Source of the DNA: an uncultured Phocaeicola sp.
GTDB taxonomy: Bacteria > Bacteroidota > Bacteroidia > Bacteroidales > Bacteroidaceae
Length of the DNA stretch: 64,000 nt
Direction of reading: 5' to 3'
Assembly (NCBI GenBank): GCA_944319745.1
Contig: CALUET010000013.1
Span: 1-64,000 of the forward strand
The notes under the pieces were generated by a model. It saw only the letters and a list, made by a program, of their open reading frames with translations. It was not told the DNA's origin and ran no database searches. Below, piece after piece: positions 49,219-58,700 of the stretch; the first letter of the stretch is position 1; each line of letters starts with the position of its first letter. A program made the translations under genes and the position numbers.

Positions 49219-49291
49219 AGCGGAAGACGGGACTCAAACCCGCGACCCTCAGCTTGGAAGGCTAATGCTCTATCAACTGAGCTACTTCCGC
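49219..49291 (-). tRNA. tRNA-Gly (TCC anticodon)
   Basis: Acceptor GCGGAAG with CTTCCGC, D arm GCTC...GAGC, anticodon arm TTAGC-CTTCCAA-GCTGA (one T-G pair), T arm GCGGG-TTTGAGT-CCCGT. Six bases separate it from tRNA-Thr(GGT). Confidence 0.95.
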
Positions 49292-49300
49292 AATTTCACG

Positions 49301-49383
49301 TGGGCAAAGATGGATTCGAACCACCGAAGGCGTAAGCCAGCAGATTTACAGTCTGCCCCATTTGGCCACTCTGGTATTTGCCC
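49301..49383 (-). tRNA. tRNA-Tyr (GTA anticodon)
   Basis: An 83-base type II tRNA: acceptor GGGCAAA with TTTGCCC, anticodon stem CAGA...TCTG with loop CTGTAAA (anticodon GTA), and a long variable arm (GCTGGCTTACGCC). Discriminator A. Between tRNA-Thr(TGT) and tRNA-Gly. A short 7-bp inverted repeat (49403-49409 with 49418-49424) lies in the spacer before it, a likely processing hairpin. Confidence 0.95.
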
Positions 49384-49428
49384 AACGCTCTCGAATATCG
49401 CTGAAAGAAAGTTTTCATTCTTTCTTCG

Positions 49429-49502
49429 AGCCTCTTGTCGGATTCGAACCAACGACCCCGAGATTACAAATCACGTGCTCTGGCCAACTGAGCTAAAGAG
49501 GC
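49429..49502 (-). tRNA. tRNA-Thr (TGT anticodon)
   Basis: Acceptor GCCTCTT with AAGAGGC, D arm GCTC...GAGC, anticodon loop TTTGTAA (anticodon TGT) on a stem with one T-T mismatch, T arm GTTGG-TTCGAAT-CCGAC. First tRNA of the tRNA-tuf transcript. Confidence 0.94.
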
Positions 49503-49503
49503 G

Positions 49504-49551
49504 AAAAACTTTGCAGTCGCTATACTTGCATAACTTAGCGGCTGCAAAGTT
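49504..49551 (-). terminator. Terminator of the rpsU-xer-hpf operon
   Basis: A 16-bp stem with a single G-U, 49507-49522 with 49536-49551, and a 13-base loop; minus-strand T run follows (A run 49504-49508). It lies 40 bases after the hpf stop. Its upstream arm (49545-49551) also forms most of the -7 box of the tRNA operon. Confidence 0.85.
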
Positions 49552-49574
49552 AGATATAATTTTTTATTCGCAAA
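49545..49574 (-). promoter_or_regulatory. Promoter of the tRNA-tuf transcript
   Basis: On the minus strand TTTG (49574-49571) is followed after 18 bases by TAACTTTG (49552-49545), an exact TAnnTTTG. The predicted start, near 49538, falls in the loop of the hpf terminator, so the new transcript lacks the first arm and can pass through. Confidence 0.65.
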
Positions 49575-49591
49575 ATATTTTTGTTACTTTT

Positions 49592-49891
49592 TTACTTACC
49601 CTGCTGTTTTTCTTTGGCTTTCAGCAGCTGTTTGGAAAGTGCTTCCAAACATACATCCACCGATTCTTCGAATGTATCGCTTACTTTCTCTGCATAAAAC
49701 TCCGAATTTAGTGCCAAGACACGGATCCCCGCTTCTTTATTCATCGCGGTTTCGGGCTTTACTACCTTTAAAGACACCTCTACTTTCTTTATATTATCGC
49801 AAAATCGTTCGAGCTTCTCTACTTTTTTCCGGATAAAAGTTTCCAGTTTCTCAGACGCATCGAAATGAATAGATTGAATTCTTACTTCCAT
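49592..49891 (-). CDS. hpf: Ribosome hibernation-promoting factor, short form
   Basis: 99 residues, the short HPF/RaiA type without the C-terminal dimerisation domain of long HPF. Pattern: MEVRIQSIHFDASEKLETFI, RKKVEKLERFCDNIKKVEVS, LKVVKPETAMNKEAGIRVLA, then a second helix DTFEESVDVCLEALSKQLLK. It binds the 30S subunit at the mRNA and tRNA channel in stationary phase and blocks translation. Seventeen bases after the recombinase stop, so in the same operon as rpsU. Confidence 0.9.
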   Translation of the reverse strand: MEVRIQSIHFDASEKLETFIRKKVEKLERFCDNIKKVEVSLKVVKPETAMNKEAGIRVLALNSEFYAEKVSDTFEESVDVCLEALSKQLLKAKEKQQGK

Positions 49892-49908
49892 AAAAGCCTC
49901 CTTTTCTT

Positions 49909-50790
49909 TTACGCTCTGGGATGAGCTTGTTCATATTCTTTTTTTAACTCCTCAAAAGTAGTATGTGTATATATTTCCGTCGTCGTCAAACGCGTATGCC
50001 CCAGCAGTTCTTTTACGGCGCCTAATTCAGCGTGATGATTAAGCATTGCCGTTGCAAACGTATGACGCAGCACGTGAGGACTTCGTTTTTTCATCGTAAC
50101 CACTCTCGAAAGAGCTTGTCTCACCAAAAGATAAACCATCGAAGGATACATCGATTTGCCATCTTTCCGAACAAAAAACGCATCACTCTCTCTCGGACAA
50201 CAAGCCGCTTTTACCGAAAGGTAGGTTTTCAAATCGGCCTGCAACTCCTTCCCGAAAGGAATGATTCGCTGCTTGTTCCGCTTTCCTGTCACTTTTACTG
50301 TACAAGCCTCAAGATCCACATCTCCGTTTTTCAGGCCGATCAGCTCCGAAAGCCGCACGCCGGTCTCGTAAAAAACTTCCAATATCGTCCTATCACGCAC
50401 GCCTTCGAAATCATCTCCGAGATCCACCTCATCCAGCAGTCGGTTCATATCCGCCTCCTTCACGAAATACGGGAGCGGTTTCTTCCTCTTTGGGCCTTGC
50501 ACTTTACGCGTCGGATCTACCGAAACGACGCCTTTCCGCAACAAGAATTTGTAAAATGTACGCAATGCACTCAGCTTCCGGTTAACCGATGTCGCTGCCC
50601 GTCCCTGCTCCATAAGAGCCAGTACCCAGTCGCGAACCACGTCTCCATCCGCCGTTTCCGGAGACAAATCTTCATCCATTTCCCGCAAAAACGATTCAAA
50701 TTCTTCGATATCCGAGCCATATGCGGCCACAGTTTTCTCAGAACAATTCCGTTCATACCGTAGATAAGATAAAAAAGCCTCTTTCAACAT
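49909..50790 (-). CDS. Tyrosine recombinase of the XerC/XerD type
   Basis: 293 residues, normal for Xer. N-terminal core-binding (SAM-like) domain about 1-90 (FLSYLRYERNCSEKTVAAYG) and catalytic domain about 105-290. Catalytic residues all present: Arg146 (ETGVRLSEL), Lys170 (TGKRNK), His239 and Arg242 (SPHVLRHTFA), His265 (LLGHTRL), Tyr274 (EIYTH). Expected to resolve chromosome dimers at dif. Lying between rpsU and hpf is a housekeeping context, so I read it as chromosomal Xer and not a mobile-element integrase; XerC versus XerD cannot be told from this. Confidence 0.88.
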   Translation of the reverse strand: MLKEAFLSYLRYERNCSEKTVAAYGSDIEEFESFLREMDEDLSPETADGDVVRDWVLALMEQGRAATSVNRKLSALRTFYKFLLRKGVVSVDPTRKVQGPKRKKPLPYFVKEADMNRLLDEVDLGDDFEGVRDRTILEVFYETGVRLSELIGLKNGDVDLEACTVKVTGKRNKQRIIPFGKELQADLKTYLSVKAACCPRESDAFFVRKDGKSMYPSMVYLLVRQALSRVVTMKKRSPHVLRHTFATAMLNHHAELGAVKELLGHTRLTTTEIYTHTTFEELKKEYEQAHPRA

Positions 50791-50867
50791 ACGCGCATCA
50801 CTACCTTTCAGCTACGAATGTATAAAAAAGAATTCAATAATTCAAGAAAAAATTGCGGAATTAATTC

Positions 50868-51059
50868 TTACTCTTCTACCTGATTCATTTTTTGAACGTA
50901 AATGGCACGTTCCATCTTCAATCGCTTCAAAACAGACGGTTTGTCGTATTGCTGTCTACTGCGCAACTCTTTAACCACACCTGTTTTCTCAAATTTACGT
51001 TTAAATTTTTTCAAGGCTTTTTCAATGTTTTCGCCTTCTTTTACTGGTACTACAATCAT
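50868..51059 (-). CDS. rpsU: Ribosomal protein S21
   Basis: 63 residues. Small-subunit protein near the anti-Shine-Dalgarno region; its influence on mRNA selection is of note in Bacteroidota, where Shine-Dalgarno use is weak. Sequence: MIVVPVKEGENIEKALKKFK, RKFEKTGVVKELRSRQQYDK, PSVLKRLKMERAIYVQKM. First gene of the operon rpsU-xer-hpf, 77 bases before the recombinase start. Confidence 0.95.
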   Translation of the reverse strand: MIVVPVKEGENIEKALKKFKRKFEKTGVVKELRSRQQYDKPSVLKRLKMERAIYVQKMNQVEE

Positions 51060-51115
51060 GTTTTTTAGAATTATTATCGTTTTTATTTATTAATTTCAAC
51101 AGTCAAATTGTGGCG

Positions 51116-51146
51116 CAAAATTACACATACTTTCGTTATCCGCAAA
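51116..51146 (-). promoter_or_regulatory. Promoter of rpsU
   Basis: On the minus strand TTTG (51146-51143) lies 19 bases before TAATTTTG (51123-51116), exact TAnnTTTG; same box sequence and spacing as the rpsL promoter. Transcription should begin near 51109, leaving about 50 bases of leader before rpsU. Confidence 0.75.
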
Positions 51147-51234
51147 ACTTTCTTTCATATTTTATTGTGAAACAATTAAAAAGACGGCAATCTTTCCTTA
51201 TATTTTGCGTCGGATTTTTAAGAGAAAGAACGCC

Positions 51235-53028
51235 ATGATAGAAACGATTTCACGCCGCGTCGATGCCTTAAGACGCCTTATGAAAAGCCAGCAGCTCGCG
51301 GCATTCATCATACCAAGTACCGATCCGCATTCAGGAGAATACATTCCCGAACATTGGGAGTCGCGCAAATGGATTTCCGGGTTCACGGGCTCTGCTGGAA
51401 CAGTCGTCGTCGCACGCGATAAAGCCAGCCTATGGACCGACTCACGTTATTTCCTGCAGGCAGCCGAACAACTCGAAGGCTCCGGCATTACCTTATTTAA
51501 AAGCGGACTACCCGGCACTCCATCCATCGCCGAATGGCTGCGCCGGGAATTAAAAGAAGGAGAACGCATCGGTATCGACGGCACGGTCAATTCTGTTTCT
51601 GATGTCGAAAGCCTACAACAGACAATTCGCCCCGACGGGCTACAAATCGTATCCATTGACGATCCGTTCAAGCTCATTTGGACAGATCGCCCAGCACTTC
51701 CCAAAAATCCCGTATTCATCCATCCGCTGCAATATGCTGGTGTTTCATGCAAAGAAAAGCTCCAACAAATCAAACAATATCTTCGCCGCACCGAAGCCGA
51801 CGGCATCCTGTTGTCAGCCCTCGACGAAATCGCATGGACTTTAAACCTTCGCGGGAACGATGTTCACTGCAACCCTGTTTTCATCAGCTACCTTCTTATA
51901 ACAGAAAAAAATTCCACCTTATATATATACGAAGAAAAAATCACCCCTGAAGTCGGCAACTATCTTGCTGCATGCTCTGTAGAAATCGCTCCATACGACA
52001 GCATACAAGAAGCATTACTCCGTTATTCTGGCAAAAGCCTAATCCTGCCACCCTCCACAAACTACGCATTATACCTCACGGCATCCTCGGTTTCCACCAT
52101 AAAACAAATGCCATCCCCCGTAACAGAGATGAAGGCCATAAAAAACGAAACAGAGATAAAAGGATTCCGGCAAGCGATGAAGCGAGACGGAGTTGCGATG
52201 GTAAAATTCCTGAAATGGTTGAAAGAATCGGTTGGAAGAACCTCTCTCACCGAAATAAACATCGACAGGAAACTTCAGGAACTGCGAAGCGAACAACCTC
52301 TTTATAAAGGAATCAGCTTTGACACCATTGCCGGATACGGAGCGCACGGAGCCATTGTTCATTACGAAGCTACACCCAAGACTGACGCGCCTCTCTCAGC
52401 AAAAGGTTTTTTGCTTCTCGACAGCGGCGCACAATATAAAGACGGAACGACCGACATCACCCGCACCATCGCACTGGGAGAGCTCACACAGGAACAAAAA
52501 CACGACTACACCCTCGTCCTAAAAGGCTTTATCGCTCTCTCACGCATCGAATTTCCTCACGGAACCTGCGGCACACAACTGGACGTTCTTGCCCGACAAT
52601 ACATGTGGAAAGAAGGCATAAACTACGGACACGGCACCGGACATGGCGTCGGGCACTACCTTAACGTACACGAAGGGCCTCACCAAATCCGCATGAATCA
52701 CGTCGGCTTTCCACTCCTCCCCGGCATGACCGTTACCAATGAACCCGGCATCTACAAGGCCGGACGCTACGGCATTCGCACGGAAAACACCATGCTGGTT
52801 ATTTTCTCCCGGGAAACCGAATTCGGCCGGTTCTACCGTTTCGAACCACTGACGCTTTGCCCCATCGACCAAAGCGGCATTCTTCCCGAGTTGCTAAGCG
52901 CAGACGAAACAGCATGGCTGAACAATTATCACCACAACGTTTACGAGCAACTTGCACCATTACTTACACCCGAAGAACAAAACTGGCTGAAACAGGCTAC
53001 TACACCTTTATATATTAAAAACCATTAA
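51235..53028 (+). CDS. Xaa-Pro aminopeptidase (aminopeptidase P family)
   Basis: 597 residues, the long eukaryote-like three-domain type. Start at MIETISRRVDALRRLMKSQQ (51235); the upstream in-frame Met adds a basic stretch without similarity. Cleaves the N-terminal residue ahead of proline. Two creatinase-like N-terminal domains (about 5-300), then the pita-bread domain with metal ligands Asp396 and Asp407 (LLDSGAQYKDGTTD), His near 470 (GTGHGVGHYLNVHEGP), Glu near 503 (TNEPGIYKAG) and Glu near 517 (IRTENTML). No signal peptide, so cytoplasmic. Twelve bases before the carbonic anhydrase gene. A -7-like TATATTTTG sits near 51199. Confidence 0.92.
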   Translation: MIETISRRVDALRRLMKSQQLAAFIIPSTDPHSGEYIPEHWESRKWISGFTGSAGTVVVARDKASLWTDSRYFLQAAEQLEGSGITLFKSGLPGTPSIAEWLRRELKEGERIGIDGTVNSVSDVESLQQTIRPDGLQIVSIDDPFKLIWTDRPALPKNPVFIHPLQYAGVSCKEKLQQIKQYLRRTEADGILLSALDEIAWTLNLRGNDVHCNPVFISYLLITEKNSTLYIYEEKITPEVGNYLAACSVEIAPYDSIQEALLRYSGKSLILPPSTNYALYLTASSVSTIKQMPSPVTEMKAIKNETEIKGFRQAMKRDGVAMVKFLKWLKESVGRTSLTEINIDRKLQELRSEQPLYKGISFDTIAGYGAHGAIVHYEATPKTDAPLSAKGFLLLDSGAQYKDGTTDITRTIALGELTQEQKHDYTLVLKGFIALSRIEFPHGTCGTQLDVLARQYMWKEGINYGHGTGHGVGHYLNVHEGPHQIRMNHVGFPLLPGMTVTNEPGIYKAGRYGIRTENTMLVIFSRETEFGRFYRFEPLTLCPIDQSGILPELLSADETAWLNNYHHNVYEQLAPLLTPEEQNWLKQATTPLYIKNH

Positions 53029-53040
53029 ACACAAACTTAC

Positions 53041-53568
53041 ATGGCACTTATCAAAACAGTAAGAGGATTTACTCCGCAAATCGGAGAAGATTGTTACCTG
53101 GCAGACAACGCCACCATCATCGGAGATGTCGTCATAGGACGCGAATGCAGCATATGGTTTAACGCCGTTTTGCGAGGCGACGTCAACGCCATTCGCATCG
53201 GCAATCGTGTTAACATCCAGGACGGAGCCGTCCTCCACACTCTTTACGAGAAATCGGTTGTAGAAATTGGAGACGACGTAACCATCGGGCATAACGTCAC
53301 GCTGCACGGAGCAAGCGTACGCAATTATGCACTCATCGGCATGGGTTCCACCATCCTCGACCACGCCGTCGTCGGAGAAGGCGCCATCGTGGCAGCCGGA
53401 GCGCTCGTACTTTCAAACACTATTATCGAGCCATACACATTATGGGGCGGAGTTCCCGCTCGGTTTATCAAGCACATCGATCCAAAACAAACCGAAGAAT
53501 TAAACCGAAAAACGGCCGCAGGATACCTACTCTACGCCTCATGGTTCAAAAAAAACAAAAAAGATTAG
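53041..53568 (+). CDS. Gamma-class carbonic anhydrase family protein
   Basis: 175 residues of left-handed beta helix: ATIIGDVVIGRECSIWFNAV, RGDVNAIRIGNRVNIQDGAV, LH (first His), then IGHNVTLHGA (second and third His ligands), and a C-terminal helix (PYTLWGGVPARFIKHIDPKQ). The metal-binding His positions match YrdA/Cam-type proteins. Many family members are not proven enzymes; some act as transferases or scaffold. Cytoplasmic. Co-transcribed with the aminopeptidase. Confidence 0.85.
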   Translation: MALIKTVRGFTPQIGEDCYLADNATIIGDVVIGRECSIWFNAVLRGDVNAIRIGNRVNIQDGAVLHTLYEKSVVEIGDDVTIGHNVTLHGASVRNYALIGMGSTILDHAVVGEGAIVAAGALVLSNTIIEPYTLWGGVPARFIKHIDPKQTEELNRKTAAGYLLYASWFKKNKKD

Positions 53569-53579
53569 AATCTTTCAAA

Positions 53580-53618
53580 AAGGCCTTTTTTATAGCCTCT
53601 ATAGAAGGCCTATTTTAT
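53580..53618 (+). terminator. Probable terminator after the carbonic anhydrase gene
   Basis: AGGCC (53580-53584 region) and GGCCT (53607-53611 region) flank an inner ATAG/CTAT pair, making an interrupted hairpin followed by ATTTTAT. The stem is imperfect, with a T-rich bulge, so confidence is moderate. Confidence 0.5.
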
Positions 53619-53697
53619 AGCTCTCTATTAATCAACAAGTTAAACGAAATTTTTAAAGAATAAGCTTTCCTTGTGCAACTTTTTTTTCGCGTCTTTA

Positions 53698-53729
53698 TTT
53701 GTTTTTCTTTACGATTTTACATAATATTG
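53698..53729 (+). promoter_or_regulatory. Promoter of the mannan-type PUL
   Basis: TTTG (53698-53701) and TAATATTG (53722-53729, one base off TAnnTTTG) are separated by 20 bases. Transcription would start near 53736, about 30 bases before the SusE-like gene. Confidence 0.6.
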
Positions 53730-53766
53730 TGCTGAAAATTATTACTAAACCTTAAACAAACACAGT

Positions 53767-54288
53767 ATGAGATTAACAAGGAAAACTTTAATCTGGCTTT
53801 GCATGTTAGCATTGCCTTTAGGATGGAGTTCGTGCAACCAGGACACGCGTTACCACGACCTCCCCTATGAAGATGAGTTCGAGCCGGTTTATCCGGTGCC
53901 AGCTGTTACGACCTTACTGACACCTGCCAATGGTGAAGCAATTACTTCCGGAGGGGACGCCGTCTTGTTCTCTTGGGAAGAAGGCGAATTGCCTGAAGGC
54001 AGTCAGATGGTTGTAAAGTATGAAGTATTGTTCGGCCCCGAAGGCTTCGACTTCACCCAAACCAACGATACCTCGAACAGCGTACAAGATGCAGATATGG
54101 AAGGAGGCGATCCCTCTTTAAATCTGTATGGTTCTTTCCTCGACCTGATAGCCGCTGAAGCCGGCATCGAACCGGGTGAAACCGGAGTAGTCCAGTGGAA
54201 GGTGAGAAGCTATTGCGGTCTTGACATGACCTTAAGCACCGCAACAGGGAGCATCACGGTTACACGGCCTGCAGCCTCTGAAGAATAA
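53767..54288 (+). CDS. SusE-like lipoprotein, short
   Basis: 173 residues. Lipobox LPLGWSSCNQDTR (Cys near residue 23) with an acidic stretch (YEDEFEP), pointing to surface display. The mature part is one fibronectin-like beta domain starting PAVTTLLTPANGEAITSGGD and FSWEEGELPEG, a pattern of SusE/SusF N-terminal domains, followed by TGVVQWKVRSYCGLDMT. The usual C-terminal starch-binding-like modules are absent, so this may be a minimal glycan-binding or scaffold protein. First gene of the PUL transcript. Confidence 0.6.
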   Translation: MRLTRKTLIWLCMLALPLGWSSCNQDTRYHDLPYEDEFEPVYPVPAVTTLLTPANGEAITSGGDAVLFSWEEGELPEGSQMVVKYEVLFGPEGFDFTQTNDTSNSVQDADMEGGDPSLNLYGSFLDLIAAEAGIEPGETGVVQWKVRSYCGLDMTLSTATGSITVTRPAASEE

Positions 54289-54351
54289 CACAAAAACAAA
54301 AACAGTTAGGAAACACAACTTTTTCTAATGTTACCAAAAAATCACATTACA

Positions 54352-55677
54352 ATGAAAAAAGAATGGTTATTGCTTTTTACGCTATTGCCGGGCTTGTTTG
54401 CGACCTCTTGTAAGAGCGATGAATACTTCGAAGGCTACAAAGGAGACACAAACATGACACAGCAACTCCCCGTAGATTGGTCACAAGCGGCCAACAAAAG
54501 TGCGGGTATCCTGACAACGAATTTCCTTCCTGCCGGAAATACCTTGTTCGGAAAACAACTTCAATGGGATAGTACACAAGAAAATCCTACCGAAACATTC
54601 GTTGATTACGAGACAGGTGAAATGAAATTAACTTCCCAAATGGAAGGTGTAAAGGTATTGTTGAGAAATTATCTCCGCTCAGGCGACAACAATACTTTGA
54701 CAGTAGCTCAAAACATCCTCGGAGAAATAAAGGATAATCTGGATACTGACAACTACGATGAAGTGGCACAGTATGCAGACATTTTGCTTTTATCTTATGA
54801 AGCAACAAACGATGCAGCTACATGGACTGAATTGAAAAACATATTCGCCGAAATCGAAACTGTAACGGAAGTTACTGAAACCGGTCAGACGACAGGTGAA
54901 GGTGAAGAAGGCGAAGGCAGTGAAACTGTGGTTTCCGGTTATACCAATGGAACAAACGGCGTACCGGCTTCTGCAACTGATGCGAAACGTACGGCAAAAG
55001 GTAACGGTCTTGCTGTCATGATTACGGCAAAAATGGCTGAAATCGCTGCCGCAAACGGTGAAGCAAATGCCGAAACTTACAAAAATTTCGCTTCAAACGT
55101 TATGAACTTCTGCTTGGGCCGTATGTATGGTGACGCAGGTATTGTATACGAAAGCCTGACACAAGATGCCAGCGGTATCTGGACAGCCGACCAGACTTAT
55201 CGCTATTATAACCAAGGTTACATGATTGGTGCCATCGTAGCTTATACGCAAGCTACGGGGAACGACGAATTGGTTGAAGGTGCGAAAACCATTGCACGTC
55301 ATCAACTGACGGGCGGTTACATGCACAGCAACCTCCCCGTTTTCATGCCGAACTACGATTCTGGTGCATACTTGGGAACGATTGATCGTACTTTATTGCT
55401 GAGCCGCAGCATTTTCTGCGAATACTTGAAAGACCTGGTTGACCTGACGGGTGAGAACTCTTACTATCTCTGCATCACCAACAACGCCGAGACAATGTGG
55501 GCATACGGACAGGAAAATGAAAATTGCCTGTGGGGAGCACGCTGGTATGAGCCCGCTTTCGCCGGAGAATATGCATCAAGCAACAGCTTGGACGATCCGA
55601 TGGCTCCATACATCGTTATTTCTTTAGAGTCACAAATCGCCGGGACAAGCATGGCGGAAACGAAAGCTTCATTATAA
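54352..55677 (+). CDS. GH76-family-like lipoprotein
   Basis: 441 residues from MKKEWLLLFTLLPGLFATSC (54352), with lipobox Cys at residue 20. The alpha/alpha-toroid pattern of GH76 endo-alpha-1,6-mannanases is seen: NYDEVAQYADILLLSYEATN (about 134-153), NGLAVMITAKMAEIAAANGE, RYYNQGYMIGAIVAYTQATG and GGYMHSNLPVFMPNYDSG. In characterised GH76 enzymes two adjacent Asp residues are catalytic; the corresponding site reads Asp136-Glu137 here, so activity is uncertain. An acidic low-complexity insert (TGEGEEGEGSE) lies near residues 180-195. It may be a weak mannanase or a surface mannan-binding protein. Confidence 0.7.
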   Translation: MKKEWLLLFTLLPGLFATSCKSDEYFEGYKGDTNMTQQLPVDWSQAANKSAGILTTNFLPAGNTLFGKQLQWDSTQENPTETFVDYETGEMKLTSQMEGVKVLLRNYLRSGDNNTLTVAQNILGEIKDNLDTDNYDEVAQYADILLLSYEATNDAATWTELKNIFAEIETVTEVTETGQTTGEGEEGEGSETVVSGYTNGTNGVPASATDAKRTAKGNGLAVMITAKMAEIAAANGEANAETYKNFASNVMNFCLGRMYGDAGIVYESLTQDASGIWTADQTYRYYNQGYMIGAIVAYTQATGNDELVEGAKTIARHQLTGGYMHSNLPVFMPNYDSGAYLGTIDRTLLLSRSIFCEYLKDLVDLTGENSYYLCITNNAETMWAYGQENENCLWGARWYEPAFAGEYASSNSLDDPMAPYIVISLESQIAGTSMAETKASL

Positions 55678-55713
55678 TATCAAAAGATTAAATAATTCAA
55701 AACACTAATACTG

Positions 55714-58700
55714 ATGAGAAAGAATTGGAAACAAGTCTTTAATAGGCTAAACATCTGTACAGTGGCTATGACCTGTTGCATGTTTGCCGGTGCTCCGCTT
55801 TCTGCCAATGCTGAATCGGCAGAGACCGAAACCGTGGCACAGCAGGAAATCACGATTACAGGTACAGTTTTAGACGAGATACATAAAGATCCGTTGATCG
55901 GTGCAACGATCCGCGTGAAAGGAACCGAAGCCGGAACAGTAACCGACATCGATGGTAAATTCAGCATCAAGGTTCCGTATGCAAATGCTACCCTTGTTGT
56001 TTCATACATCGGTTATGCTCCGAAAGAAATTCCCTTGAAAGGACAAAGAGCCGTAACCATCACTTTGCTGGAAGACACGAAGGCTTTGGAAGAAGTCGTT
56101 GTCGTTGGTTACACGAAACAACGTAAGGAAACCATGGTAGGTTCTGTATCTACCATTACCACAAAGGATTTGAAACAAAGTCCGACGGCCAATATCAACA
56201 ACGCCCTTGCAGGACGTTTGCCGGGTTTGGTTGCCACACAGTTCAACGGTGGTGAGCCGGGTGTCGACAAGAGTTCTATCTACATTCGTGGTAAAGCCAC
56301 TTACGGCGACCAGGCTCCGATTGTCATCGTCGATGGAGTTGAGCGTGACATGAGTTACGTATCAGCCGATGAAATCGAAACATTCACCATTCTGAAGGAT
56401 GCATCCGCAACAGCCGCTTACGGTATCCGCGGTGCAAACGGTGTAATCGTCATCACGACCAAACGTGGTCAGGCAGCAGAAAAAGCCTCTGTCAGCTTGA
56501 AAGCTTCAGTAGGTGTCAACATGCCGACTTCTTTCCCGGAATATTTGGAATCGGCTGACTACGCAATGTTGTACAACGAAGCAGCTTACAATGATGCCTT
56601 ACGTAACGGGACGGATCCTTCAGCCGTAACTTACTTCTCACAAGACGCCATCAACAAATTCCGCATGGCGAAAGGTGACAACTCAGACGGACTGGGATAC
56701 GATACCGATTACTACGACTTCATGTTCAAACCCGCCATCCAGCAGGATTACAACTTATCAATCCGTGGTGGTACGGACAAAGCCCGTTACTATGTATTGG
56801 CAGGTTACTACACACAGAACGGTAACTATGAGTATGTTCCCCGCGACAAACAGAACTTTACGCGCTATAACTTCCGTACAAACATCGATATCAACATTAC
56901 GAAACGTTTGTCTGCACGTTTGGACTTGGGCGTGCAAATGACCGACCGTACCGCCATCGGTGCAACAGCCAGCGAGTTGATGGAAATCGCCAGTGTGCGT
57001 GCTCCTTACTTGCCGATCGTTGTGGAAAACAACTCACACCCTGACAACGAAGTATTCATTGCCAACAACCCGACCGGATTGCTTTACGGTGATGCAATCA
57101 ACAGACGTAACATCTTAGGCCAGTTGATGTACACGGGTAAACAACGCGAGAGAAACATCAAGATGACTTCTTCATTCGCTTTGGCAATGGATTTGGATTT
57201 CATCACTCCGGGCTTGCGTTTCGAAGGTCAGTTCTCTTACGATGCCAACGAAGGTAACTGGCACAAACAGACCATCGGTACCTACAATGATACGGGTAAC
57301 TACCAGTCATTCCCGGGATATCCGATGTTCGGTCCGATGGGTTCTTCCGGCGGTAGCTGGTACATGAATCCGGGTCACTACTACGGTGCTTACCAAAATG
57401 CAACAAAATGGGAAACCGTTCAGACTCCGGGCAACAGCTTCTCATACAACGCATCTGAATCTCGTACCTACTATCAGGCAAAATTCGATTACGCACGTAC
57501 GTTCAACGATGTACACGAAGTAACCGGTATGTTGATGTTCAACCGTACGATGAGACGCTATAACGCCGACATCCCGTACGCATCACAAGGTTACAGCGGA
57601 CGTTTCAGCTACTACTACAACAAGAAATACCTGGCTGAGTTCAACTTCGGTTACAACGGTTCTGAAAACTTTGCTCCGGGTAAACGTTACGGTTTCTTCC
57701 CTGCTGGATCTATCGGTTGGGTAATGAGTAGCGAACCTTGGATGGAGAAGACAAAGAGCTGGTTGGATTTCTTGAAATTCAGAGTATCTTACGGTTTGAC
57801 CGGTTCAGACTACTGTGCAGGACAACGTTTCTTGTACCTGGCATTCTACAACGTCAATGCCGACAAATATCGTTCAGGTCAGAACTGGCCGGAATATGGT
57901 AACGGTACCGCCATCTCAAACTTGGCAAATACCAACATCTCTTGGGAAAAAGCACGTAAGCTGAATGCCGGATTTGATATGAACATGTTCCAAAACCGCT
58001 TGACCATGACAGTGGATGCATTCTACGAATATCGTTTCGATATCGTAACAAACCTGGTAGGTCAGAAGTTAGGTTATCCTGAATATATCGGTGCCGATGC
58101 ATCATACGTAAACGCAGGTATTGTAAAGAACAGAGGTGTCGACTTCGAAATCGGTTGGCAAGACCGTATCGGAAAAGACTTCAGCTACTACATCCGCCCG
58201 AACTTCACATTTGCACGCAACCAGATTGTGTACAGTGCAGAACTTCCGGTAGGATACAGCTACAACCGTGAAACAGGCAAACGTCTGGACGAACACTACA
58301 ACTACGTATTCGACCACTTCGTAAAAGACCAGACAGAAGCCAACCGTTTGAACAAAATCGGTTACCAACCTTGGGGTACGCTTGCTCCCGGTGATTGCGT
58401 TTACCGTGACTTGAACCGCGACGGTATCATCGACGATAACGATAAAACCGCTATGGGTAACCCGCAATTCCCGGAAATCCAATACGGTATTCCTATCGGA
58501 TTCCAGTATAAGAACTTCGACTTCTCCATGTTGTGGCAAGGTGCCGCTCTTTGCGACATGCAGATGACAAACTCTGCAATCTACGCATTCCCGGTTTACC
58601 AGACCGATGGTATGGGTAAGGTTAAGAAAATCCACATGCAACGTTGGACTCCTGAAACCGCAGAAACTGCCAAAATGCCGGCATTGCACTTAGGAAACGA

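Noticed and set aside
49909-50790. Mobile-element integrase
   Set aside because: Length, full Xer catalytic set and position between rpsU and hpf fit chromosomal Xer; no att sites or cargo are seen.
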